DNA of 53,059 bases, from assembly GCA_030523765.1 (NCBI GenBank), contig JAUNHX010000012.1:1-53059 (forward strand), in the 5' to 3' direction. Shown one piece after another: positions 17,701-24,661 of the stretch (position 1 is its first letter; every line of letters starts with the position of its first letter). Position numbers and translations under genes: made by a program. The DNA is from Bacteroidales bacterium (lineage in GTDB: Bacteria > Bacteroidota > Bacteroidia > Bacteroidales > P3). The notes under the pieces were generated by a model, which saw nothing but the letters and a program-made list of their open reading frames with translations, did not search any database and was not told where the DNA came from.

Positions 17701-20495
17701 AACCAGACTATCTAGTTTCAGCCACCGAGATAAGTCGTTGTATCAACGATTTTGGCGATTCTTCGATGCTCCATCTGTTGAATAAACTGCAAAGCACCGA
17801 ACCTAATCCCCACCTCTTGTTGGGTAACCTGGTGGGTAAGTTTCTCGATGATGAGATCTTCCATCGCGATATTCCCTACGAAGAGAGTCATGCCGATTTC
17901 TTTAGTCGCAACAAGATCGACTACACCCTTTCGGTGGACGATCCCAATTTCAATGCCGATGATTTTGAAGCTAACGCCAAACATCAGCGTAGCAATATAC
18001 ATACCATCTTCACAAAACTGATGCCAGCCATCGATGGATTCGATATCGAACAGTCGATCCTCGAGCCCTCCTTCCTCTGCCAGATGCTGGGTATTGAAGG
18101 ACGTATGGACTTCCTGCAGAGCGATTTCTCTATCTTGTTAGAGCAGAAATCGGGCAAATACGACAACTATGGGGGCATCCGCTCTCGGCTGGAACACAAG
18201 GTACAGCTGCTGCTTTATCGGGCCATACTCCATTTCAACTACAATATTCCTAGTGAGAAGATTGCCAGCCACATGCTATATACCCGCTATGACGATGGAC
18301 TGCTGCGAGAATATCCCGATGCAGCTATCCTCTTCAGGGCTTTCGGTGTCCGCAATGTTTTGGTTAGACGACTTATCAATCATATGGAGCCTCAGGGACT
18401 CGATTTCCTCGACACCCTCAGTCCCGACCAATTACCCAAGCGAGAGGGGGTGTTCTACACCAACTATTTCCTGCCCCCCATCAAAGCGGTGCTCGATCCC
18501 ATCCAGCAAGCCTCCGAACTGGAACGAGCCTACTTCAAACGATTCTTGCAGTTTGCTATGCGCGAAGACTGGATAGAGCAGATGGGTACACCCAACAGCA
18601 ACGAGTATGGACAGTCGGCTCTTTGGCGACTTACTGCTAGCGAAAAGCGTAATGCGGGCAAGCTGATTGACAACCTGATACTGTTGTCTACTCTCGATGA
18701 TAAGGGCAATCCCGTAGAACAAGGGGAAGCGGTGTCGCGACTGCTATTCCAGTTGCCCGAAAGTTATGTGGCCACCAACTTACGCCGTAACGATCGCATA
18801 TCGCTCTATGCCTATCATCCCTATACCGACAATAAAGAGTTTGGCGAAAGACGACGCGATCAGATATGCCGCTCGATAGTCTTTATAGGTAGCGTAATCA
18901 ATATAGGGCAGCAGTTGGAGATAGCACTCGCCGCAGATCAATCTAATCAGCTGCTCTTCAGACCCTCGAAGGATCAACGATGGGCAGTAGAACCCTATCG
19001 AACCCGTTCCTCCAAATCGTCGGCCTATGAGTCGCTGCTTGCATTCCTCACCACCGATGCCCATCGTCGCGGTTGGATTCTAGGAACAGAATCACCTCGC
19101 AAACATACAGCAGTTACGCTCCACTATAACTATTCCGATCCGCTCCATAAAGCGTTAGCCACAAGGGCGATGGAGGCTGAGGATTATTTCTTAGTGATGG
19201 GTCCTCCGGGAACAGGAAAAACCTCTGTGGCACTGATGAATATCTTACGCGAAGAACTGTGCAAGCCACAAGCATCGGTACTGCTGTGTGCCTTCACCAA
19301 TCAAGCTGTCGATGAGATATGTCATAAACTTATGGCATCGCCCGATGCAATCGATTTTGTCCGAGTAGGATCGCCTGCCGCAGTTGGAGAGAGTGTACGT
19401 CCCTATCTGCTTGACGAACGACTCCGCGACTGCAAAACACCTCAGCAAGTGTCCGATACGATAGCCTCTATTCCCATTATCGTCTCTACTGTCAGCGCTA
19501 TGTCGAATGGCAATATCTTCAGCATGAAGCATTTCTCGTTAGCTATCGTTGATGAAGCATCGCAGTTGCTCGAAACACAGATACTCCCCATCCTTACTGC
19601 TCGTAACGACAGAGGGATGGCGATAGATCGGTTTGTCTTTATAGGTGACCACAAACAGCTGGCCTCTATTGTTGGAGAGTCGCGCGATGAGTCGCTGATA
19701 CACGAAGAGATTCTAAATCAGCATGGTTTCACCGATTGCCGTCATTCTCTCTTCGAACGACTCTATCGTCGTCATCTTGCAGAAGGGGAGGAGTCATCTT
19801 TTGCCATCATGTTGAAAAAACAGGGACGCATGCATGTCGATATAGCCGATTTCCCCAACCGCTATTTCTATGGTTCACACCTAGAGCCGATGGACGAGAA
19901 GCGTCAGCGTGCCCTTTTGGAACCTATAGAGGGAAACGAAGGAAAACTCTCAGCGTTGCTCGACAGTCATCGTTTCCTCTTCTTCGATATGCAGCCGCAA
20001 ACGTTGAGCTATATCTCTAGCAACAACGTTAACACTGACGAAGCCCTGTTGATAGCCCAATTAGCGAAAGAGCTTTATCTCAGGATAGAACCCAAACAGT
20101 TCAATCCCGATACTTCAATTGGTATCATTGTTCCTTATCGCATGCAAATCAGTGCTGTACGCGAAGCTATCCTCCAGCTAGAGTCGCTTCCCGAATCGGA
20201 TCGTCAACAGCTAGCTGCTATCACTATCGACACCGTTGAACGTTATCAAGGCAGTCAGCGAAAAGCTATCATTTATGGTTTCACCGTCAAAGAGCCTCAG
20301 CAGTTGAAGTTCCTCTGCGACAATACCTTCGATGATCCCGAGAACGGCAAAACCATCGATCGTAAACTGAATGTCGCAATGACTCGAGCCCAAGAGCATC
20401 TCATCATGATTGGTAATGCCGATTTGCTCTCCTACAATCCGCTCTTCAACCAACTGATAGTCTATGCTAAAAAGCACAACAGTTTCATCCAATAG
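14724..20495 (+). CDS. Giant helicase-nuclease: UvrD helicase, DnaQ exonuclease, RecB/Cas4-like nuclease and Dna2/Upf1-type helicase
   Basis: A 1923-residue cytoplasmic protein with four catalytic modules. (1) SF1A UvrD-type helicase: Walker A APPGCGKT at 27-34, Walker B DEVQD at 259-263, GDEQQAIF, NYRSP; its C-terminal motifs HKAKGLEFE (811-819) and YVALTRS (from 854) come after module 2. (2) A DEDDh exonuclease inserted in that helicase: D502-T-E504, D597, H655 and D660. (3) A PD-(D/E)XK nuclease: GRMD (D1129), E1140-Q-K1142, and QLLLY (Q1161, Y1165), the pattern of RecB, AddB and Cas4 nucleases. (4) SF1B helicase: GPPGTGKT 1493-1500, DEAS 1610-1613, GDHKQL, then NVAMTR 1883-1888. All key residues seem intact. 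Its likely role is DNA end processing or repair; the order is like an AddAB/Dna2 complex in one chain. It has its own promoter and is followed by three small membrane proteins. Confidence 0.85.
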   Translation: MNNQQHQYDSDQQRVIELKEGHWLVLAPPGCGKTDILAARVQNALTEGVDPQQMVCLTFTNRASRGMRERIDLMLGKEQGEKVFTGNLHCLCSNLLYSCRMVHHSTSVIDEQDSNDLILDYMSERKLQNSRSVSFAKDCYRLQHLFWQMSHHHPKELQTDREMLSGRMVSELCQQWDRPCTLEGFLDIYHNASTLIDDPKAQILDTNNELLQQMAVAYWYECYKKKYRLLDFADLLILTYEALVNKPERMPRYGWIQIDEVQDLNRLHLAIIDLLTDNDNPSMVLYLGDEQQAIFAFMGAKLQTLEWIKERCDNKILHLTTNYRSPSYLQQVFNTYAAQQLKTDPDFLPTPSRIEQQKPGDMVIHYAFSERSACYDVAQMVSQYPSSQRTAILVSSNAEADMIGNAFDDAMLPYFKISGVDFFSTPEMQLLISHLKVIHSESDTVAWARLLHRLQVTRSFSDGRRIMEQLAPQALLPSDLLEEKPYSLRFAESMRGDVVVFDTETTGLDVTSDDIVQIAAFRIHNGVYSGKPEDTLNLIMRTDKQLPLKLGLIDNPLIEPYCKAEADGTLVEASVGLQQFLDFCEGLPLVGHNVEYDYRILQFNLIRRCQRNDLEQIHPIYFDTLKMARLIYPQMSSHKLKDLIAELQLEGENSHMADDDALATVRLAFHLAEKAEALELSQQALLDDMKRERTELRRSYETLYRDTCSMRYINPFASEERVGEGDPVLLEAINRSYHLMQNSNRYKPIDKLPYLLYYIRHYFEHHTMPNTLLQQLDLFMPILSTLRESDLVGSDMGAKLEGQQVVISTIHKAKGLEFENVIVFNVVEGRYPFYLNSRMLNKASHDEEDARKLYVALTRSRQRLILVIPKHQLCRSKMGESYLKQYAPSPFINAIASYFDKEESSNDHYEEQQFIHQSSATCWRFEVTRIENKQIFGLADQEGSRELQLECYNNNPYGDWTYIKRLLRIGSVVNLVQPHLQGTIVWADLYIYEPDYLVSATEISRCINDFGDSSMLHLLNKLQSTEPNPHLLLGNLVGKFLDDEIFHRDIPYEESHADFFSRNKIDYTLSVDDPNFNADDFEANAKHQRSNIHTIFTKLMPAIDGFDIEQSILEPSFLCQMLGIEGRMDFLQSDFSILLEQKSGKYDNYGGIRSRLEHKVQLLLYRAILHFNYNIPSEKIASHMLYTRYDDGLLREYPDAAILFRAFGVRNVLVRRLINHMEPQGLDFLDTLSPDQLPKREGVFYTNYFLPPIKAVLDPIQQASELERAYFKRFLQFAMREDWIEQMGTPNSNEYGQSALWRLTASEKRNAGKLIDNLILLSTLDDKGNPVEQGEAVSRLLFQLPESYVATNLRRNDRISLYAYHPYTDNKEFGERRRDQICRSIVFIGSVINIGQQLEIALAADQSNQLLFRPSKDQRWAVEPYRTRSSKSSAYESLLAFLTTDAHRRGWILGTESPRKHTAVTLHYNYSDPLHKALATRAMEAEDYFLVMGPPGTGKTSVALMNILREELCKPQASVLLCAFTNQAVDEICHKLMASPDAIDFVRVGSPAAVGESVRPYLLDERLRDCKTPQQVSDTIASIPIIVSTVSAMSNGNIFSMKHFSLAIVDEASQLLETQILPILTARNDRGMAIDRFVFIGDHKQLASIVGESRDESLIHEEILNQHGFTDCRHSLFERLYRRHLAEGEESSFAIMLKKQGRMHVDIADFPNRYFYGSHLEPMDEKRQRALLEPIEGNEGKLSALLDSHRFLFFDMQPQTLSYISSNNVNTDEALLIAQLAKELYLRIEPKQFNPDTSIGIIVPYRMQISAVREAILQLESLPESDRQQLAAITIDTVERYQGSQRKAIIYGFTVKEPQQLKFLCDNTFDDPENGKTIDRKLNVAMTRAQEHLIMIGNADLLSYNPLFNQLIVYAKKHNSFIQ

Positions 20496-20538
20496 GTAGA
20501 TGACACATTATGATTGTTTAATACCATACTAAATTGCA

Positions 20539-20952
20539 ATGAAAAAGAAATCATCTTCGTCATCACGCTGGCCCAACATCCGGAAAAAGCTAAAAAACAT
20601 CGACATATGGATCTATATTGTCGTTGTAGTTATTGGTAGTATATGGTTGACAAGAGGATTAATAAATATTCATCACGATCGTAAACTGATAGAAGATGAC
20701 CCTGTAAAAACAGCAGCTAAAATAATTAATATTGGACGAGGTGGAAGAGATGGAGGCCCTCCCGTGTATTATGAATTTCAAATAAATGATTCTACGTATC
20801 AAGGAAAGGTCTTCCCTGGGAAAAAAGAATCCAAAAACATGAGGGTTGGACAATATATTTTGATTGTCTATCAACGGACCGATCCTTCCAATGCTAGATA
20901 TTATGATGATGCTACAAAAAACAGAATAAAAAAAATACATCATGATTGGTAG
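20539..20952 (+). CDS. Small membrane protein, DUF3592-like, paralogue 1
   Basis: A 137-residue protein: a basic N-terminus (MKKKSSSSSRWPNIRKKLKN), one transmembrane helix (about residues 22-42) and a soluble C-terminal domain with the YYEFQINDSTYQGKVFPG and GQYILIVYQRTDPSN pattern of DUF3592-type beta domains. It follows the helicase by 43 bp. Its last residues (IHHDW) are encoded by the duplicated helicase sequence at the junction, so its C-terminus was changed by the duplication; the paralogue at 21075 ends at NAMYAE. Function unknown. Confidence 0.75.
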   Translation: MKKKSSSSSRWPNIRKKLKNIDIWIYIVVVVIGSIWLTRGLINIHHDRKLIEDDPVKTAAKIINIGRGGRDGGPPVYYEFQINDSTYQGKVFPGKKESKNMRVGQYILIVYQRTDPSNARYYDDATKNRIKKIHHDW

Positions 20953-21074
20953 TGCCCAATGGCTCTCCTATAATCCGCTCTTCAAACAACTGATAGTCTA
21001 TTCTAAAGAGCACAACAGTTTCAACCAATAGGAAGATGACACAATATGATTGTTTAATACCACACTAAATTGCA

Positions 21075-21446
21075 ATGAAAAGGAAATCATCATCGTCATC
21101 ACGCTGGCCCAACATCCGGAAAAAGCTAAAAGACATCGACATATGGATTAGTCTTGTATTTGTAGTTGGTTGTATTATAGTGTTTACAAATGAAATAATA
21201 CATAATCGTCACAATCGTAAACTGATTGAAGAGGACCCTGTAAAAACAGCTGCTACAATAATTGATATAGGACCAGAAGGAAGGTGTGGAGGCCCTCCCG
21301 TATATTTTGAATTTCAAGTTGATGATTCTACATATCAAGGGAAGGTCTATCCAGGAATAAAAGAATCCAAAAACATGAGGGTTGGACACCTTATCATGAT
21401 TGTTTATCAGCGGACCGATCCATCTAACGCCATGTATGCAGAATAA
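21075..21446 (+). CDS. Small membrane protein, DUF3592-like, paralogue 2
   Basis: A 123-residue copy of the preceding gene, nearly identical in its first 25 residues and in the DDPVKTAA and KESKNMRVG segments but with a diverged transmembrane helix (VFVVGCIIVFTNEII). Same architecture: basic N-terminus, one helix, small beta domain ending at a YQRTDPSN motif. Created by the 536-bp tandem duplication. Divergence of the helix against conservation of the soluble part suggests it is still under selection. Function unknown. Confidence 0.75.
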   Translation: MKRKSSSSSRWPNIRKKLKDIDIWISLVFVVGCIIVFTNEIIHNRHNRKLIEEDPVKTAATIIDIGPEGRCGGPPVYFEFQVDDSTYQGKVYPGIKESKNMRVGHLIMIVYQRTDPSNAMYAE

Positions 21447-21501
21447 AAAGAAAAATCATTATATGCTTAAAGGTGGGTTCTATAAAAAAAAACATATTAT
21501 T

Positions 21502-21894
21502 ATGAAAGAAGAACAGCAAACACCAACACCAGGAGAGAGAATTTGGAATTCAACACAAAACGTATTGGGTGTGATAAGCTGGATTATTATAATCCTAAGT
21601 ATCGTATGGATGACCATTCGCATCATCAAAATCAATCATGAACGCGCATTGATAAAGGACGATCCTGTTAGCACCGAAGCTATCATAACCCGCATAGCTG
21701 ATCCTACCAAAGGGGGACTGGCCGTCTATTACGAATATCAAGTTAAGGATTCTGTTTATCACGACTATGATCGGCCTGGCAATAAGACGGTTGAGACATT
21801 AAGTGTAGGACAGAAGATTCCTATTACCTACCAACGTACCAATCCTTCCAATTCGATGATGCAGCATGAAAAACTCTTTGGCTCTAGCAACTAA
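21502..21894 (+). CDS. Small membrane protein, DUF3592-like, paralogue 3
   Basis: A 130-residue protein starting at ATG 21502; the frame is open from 21400 but that would overlap the previous gene. It has one helix (VISWIIIILSIVWMTIRII) and the same soluble domain (ALIKDDPVSTEAIITRI, AVYYEYQVKDSVYH, PITYQRTNPSN) as the two previous genes, but is much more diverged. It is an older paralogue, so the family was already duplicated once before the 536-bp event. Last of this + strand group. Function unknown. Confidence 0.75.
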   Translation: MKEEQQTPTPGERIWNSTQNVLGVISWIIIILSIVWMTIRIIKINHERALIKDDPVSTEAIITRIADPTKGGLAVYYEYQVKDSVYHDYDRPGNKTVETLSVGQKIPITYQRTNPSNSMMQHEKLFGSSN

Positions 21895-21991
21895 TTAAGC
21901 TCGATTTCTATACCTTATCTGTTAAATCATATAGCGTTCTCAAGTTGGACTACCCAATACTGTCCCTTGCATTTCAGTGTTAATTACACAC

Positions 21992-22020
21992 AAAAAAGAT
22001 GCCCGGAAATACTCCGGGCA
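21992..22020 (-). terminator. Terminator of the lipocalin-like gene
   Basis: TGCCCGGA (22000-22007) and TCCGGGCA (22013-22020) form an 8-bp stem. On the - strand the stem is followed by a run of six T. Confidence 0.75.
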
Positions 22021-22138
22021 CCTCCTGAAAAATGTGTTTGTGTTTTTTGTGTGTTATTTGTCATTCCATATTTGTATAGTGTTTGTGTGTGTCATTTGAT
22101 ATAATGAAAGTAACCTATTCTGTTTTATGAAACCCAAT

Positions 22139-22531
22139 CTATTCAATCTTCGTCAACGTACCATCCACAGAGCCCTTGTTATCGCCCATTACAATATAGT
22201 CACCCTCAATGGTCATCGATGAAGAAGTAATTTCTTTAATTTCCATATCCATCTGAGCATTTACCGAGCCACGACTGAGAGTGCAAATCAGATGGTTGTT
22301 GTCCAATGTCCAATCGAACGAAATACTGCCACTATTAGCATAGAACTTTACAGTATGATCACTTTTCACTTCCATCTTACCACCAGCCAGATCACTATAA
22401 CCAAGTTCTGAAGGAAACTTCCAAGTACCTAATACTTGGTCTTCCTCAATGTCTTTGCCGCACGAAGTAGCGGTAATCATAGTAGCTGCAACAAAGAACA
22501 GCATGGCAATTTTTTTAATGTTTTTAATCAT
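22139..22531 (-). CDS. Lipocalin-like lipoprotein
   Basis: A 130-residue lipoprotein: signal MIKNIKKIAMLFFVAATMITATSC (Cys24), then a small all-beta domain. The pattern VLGTWKFPSELG, then a strand with DHTVKFYANSG, and the closing GSVDGTLTKIE resembles the lipocalin-like proteins (DUF4923/DUF4488 type) frequent in Bacteroidota. Ligand unknown. Single-gene unit on the - strand with its own terminator. Confidence 0.65.
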   Translation of the reverse strand: MIKNIKKIAMLFFVAATMITATSCGKDIEEDQVLGTWKFPSELGYSDLAGGKMEVKSDHTVKFYANSGSISFDWTLDNNHLICTLSRGSVNAQMDMEIKEITSSSMTIEGDYIVMGDNKGSVDGTLTKIE

Positions 22532-22820
22532 CGTTGTTATGTTTTAGTTATACTTTTGTATTAAAACTTTAATTTGTTGTTCACTTATAAATAACAGTTT
22601 TTTGCCCCGAAAATCTACAAGCCCTTAAAATTTAACATTAATAATTTTCGTCATAAACTATCAATATGTTGATTATCTTGAAAATAAAAGATATCAACAT
22701 ATTTATTTTTTTTGCACTATTGTTCGCAATACATACACTCCGTTCCATGCGCCTTCACTAAAACAAGAGAAGAAGAGAAGGGGAGTAGCTGATTCCACCT
22801 AACACTCTTTTGCAGATATC
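22532..22820. other. Non-coding gap with one bulged hairpin
   Basis: An AT-rich gap. TATGTTGATTATCTT (22665-22679) pairs with AAGATATCAACATA (22688-22701) with one bulged base, and is followed by TTTATTTTTTTTT. It looks like a + strand terminator, but no + gene ends nearby; it could also be a regulatory site for the - strand gene 130 bp away. Confidence 0.35.
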
Positions 22821-22824
22821 TGGA

Positions 22825-22861
22825 ACAAAAAACGGCTATGCAATCTTTATGCATAGCCGTT
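22825..22861 (-). terminator. Terminator of the flavodoxin lipoprotein gene
   Basis: A perfect 12-bp stem (22831-22842 with 22850-22861) around ATCTTTA, followed on the - strand by TTTTTTG. Confidence 0.8.
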
Positions 22862-22888
22862 GGGCAAGAGAGGGGAGGACTGTCACCC

Positions 22889-23431
22889 CTAGTTCATCAG
22901 TTTGCTTTCGCCCCAAGTGTACTGAGGATAAGCTTTTTTAAGATCTTCAGCCGAGCCTTCAACATCGCTACCTCCACTAGTAGCAAATACACAGAGAGTC
23001 TTGCCACTCAGGTCGTGAGCCTCAATGAAGGTATTGATGATGGTAGGAGCTGTATACCACCATACAGGGAATCCAATCCATACAGTGTCGTAGTCGGCAA
23101 TATTCTCGCAAGTACCTTTGATAGCGGGACGCGATGATTTGTCCTGCATCTCCAAAGTGGAGCGCGATTGTTTATCTTTCCAATCAAGGTCGGCAGCCGT
23201 ATAGGGCTGTTCAGGAACGATCTCAAAGAGGTCGGCATTTTTCTCGTTGGCTAACTGTTGAGCAACAGCTTTAGTGGTGCCGGTGGCAGAGAAATAGGCC
23301 ACAAGAGTCTTTTTCATGTTATTTTCTTTGTTTTGGTTGTTATCATCTGATGTTTTCTGTGCACACGAAGTGATTCCTAAGGAAACAATAGCGCAGAGTA
23401 CCATCGTTTTAATCAAATGCATTTGTTTCAT
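22889..23431 (-). CDS. Flavodoxin with a lipoprotein signal
   Basis: A 180-residue protein. Residues 1-38 are a lipoprotein signal (LGITSC, Cys23) and a polar Asn/Lys-rich tether. From Met39 it is a flavodoxin: TLVAYFSATGTTKAVAQQLA is the FMN phosphate loop, with WIGFPVWWYTAPTIINTF and FATSGGSDV as the flavin-contacting loops (Flavodoxin_4 type). An exported flavodoxin would be an electron carrier outside the cytoplasm. An internal start at Met39 (23317) would make a normal cytoplasmic flavodoxin, so two forms are possible. The terminator at 22825 follows; the TPR gene upstream ends 32 bp away, so the two may be co-transcribed. Confidence 0.82.
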   Translation of the reverse strand: MKQMHLIKTMVLCAIVSLGITSCAQKTSDDNNQNKENNMKKTLVAYFSATGTTKAVAQQLANEKNADLFEIVPEQPYTAADLDWKDKQSRSTLEMQDKSSRPAIKGTCENIADYDTVWIGFPVWWYTAPTIINTFIEAHDLSGKTLCVFATSGGSDVEGSAEDLKKAYPQYTWGESKLMN

Positions 23432-23463
23432 TTATCAATAATTTTATAGTTAGTATTTCATCG

Positions 23464-24609
23464 TTACCAAGCCATACCGTGTTTCACCATCCATTGCTGA
23501 GCCTCCTTGTTGCCCAGTTTGGCAGCCTTCTTATAGCTAGCTGTTTCGCGAGCCGAATTGTTCTGCTTGTTGTACAACTTTGCAATGAGGCAGTAGGTCT
23601 CATGATCTTTATCGTTGAGTTGTACCGCCTTCTGATAGTTACGGATTGCTTTGGGATAATCGGCCCGATCGGTATATACTTTTCCTAGACATTTAAACGA
23701 TTCAGGATCGGAGGGATCAATGCGTGTAGCTTTCGTATGGTATGCCACAGCCTTGTCGTAGTCGCCTTTGCCACAATAGATTGCCCCAAGACGGTTGTAT
23801 GCAGGGGTGTAGAGACTATCTATCTCGTTGATAATGGTTTCGTAGCATGCTATCGCCTTCTGTGCATCGCCCCGTTGAATATAAGCAACACCAAGATAGT
23901 AATATAGTTTTACCGACTTGTTGTCGCGTTGGAGACCTTTGCGCAGATAGTTGATAGCAGTTTCGTGATTGTTGCGAAGCACATACATCACACCAAGATT
24001 GTAGTAGGCATCGAGATTGTCGGCATCAAGGCTGAGGGCTTTGCGGAACTGCTGGATGGCCTCCTGATCCTTGCCTTGATGATAGTAGATAACACCGAGG
24101 GTATTGAATGCGGTTGGGCTCTTAGGATCGGCTTCGATAGCACGATTGGCCCAATGCAGCGCATTGGTATAGTTTTTCTGATGGCTGTTGATCATAGCCA
24201 TCGAGGCATAAGCCGATGCACTCTTGGGATTCAGTTCGATAGCTTTCTCTACATATCCTTGCAGCACCTCAATCGGCTCCCAGTTACCATTCTCAATCAT
24301 GCATGCTGCCAATCGGGCATAAGCATCAGAGAGTGTGTCGTTGAGGAGAATAGCCTGTTGGTAGTGACCTATAGCCTGACTATAATGGCATCGCCGTTGT
24401 GCCACAATCCCAAGTCGGTAGTTAGGTAGTGCCCATTCGGGATCATTAGCCTGAGCCTGAGTATAATAGTCGGTTGCGAGGTCGAGGAGACCCAACTTCT
24501 CGGCATTGACACCTTTCTCGATCAACTGCTGAGATTCGTTGCTTTGTTGCGCTATGGTAGTGCCAAAGAGGGCTAAGAAGAGGAAGAAGAGGGTATATTT
24601 CTTATTCAT
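23464..24609 (-). CDS. Exported TPR protein
   Basis: A 381-residue protein with a cleavable signal (MNKKYTLFFLFLALFGTTIAQQ) followed by about ten tetratricopeptide repeats. The repeats are clear: each has the 34-residue spacing and the A-Y-x-x-L/N pattern, for example AFNTLGVIYYHQGKDQEAIQ and AYYNLGVMYVLRNNHETAI. It ends in a short Sel1-like stretch (AKLGNKEAQQWMVKHG). A periplasmic protein scaffold; the partner is unknown. It lies between recG and the flavodoxin gene on the same strand. Confidence 0.85.
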   Translation of the reverse strand: MNKKYTLFFLFLALFGTTIAQQSNESQQLIEKGVNAEKLGLLDLATDYYTQAQANDPEWALPNYRLGIVAQRRCHYSQAIGHYQQAILLNDTLSDAYARLAACMIENGNWEPIEVLQGYVEKAIELNPKSASAYASMAMINSHQKNYTNALHWANRAIEADPKSPTAFNTLGVIYYHQGKDQEAIQQFRKALSLDADNLDAYYNLGVMYVLRNNHETAINYLRKGLQRDNKSVKLYYYLGVAYIQRGDAQKAIACYETIINEIDSLYTPAYNRLGAIYCGKGDYDKAVAYHTKATRIDPSDPESFKCLGKVYTDRADYPKAIRNYQKAVQLNDKDHETYCLIAKLYNKQNNSARETASYKKAAKLGNKEAQQWMVKHGMAW

Positions 24610-24661
24610 AGTTTTATACGTTGATATGTTGATAGATTGATAAGGTTATCGAAAAAAATGA

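Larger units (their letters stand above)
20402..21446 (+). repeat. 536-bp tandem duplication including the helicase 3' end
   Basis: Sequence from 20402 (CATCATGATTGGTAATGCC) reappears at 20938 (CATCATGATTGGTAGTGCC) and stays alignable to about 21440. The unit holds the last 94 bases of the helicase gene, the 43-bp spacer and the small gene at 20539. The second copy has a non-coding helicase tail (20938-21031) before the paralogue at 21075. Substitutions are spread throughout, so the event is not very recent. Confidence 0.9.

Noticed and set aside
14724..21894. Defence island
   Set aside because: The flanking genes (ruvX, def, recG, coaD) are housekeeping genes and there are no mobile or defence markers; the helicase-nuclease may still act on phage DNA, but context does not show it.
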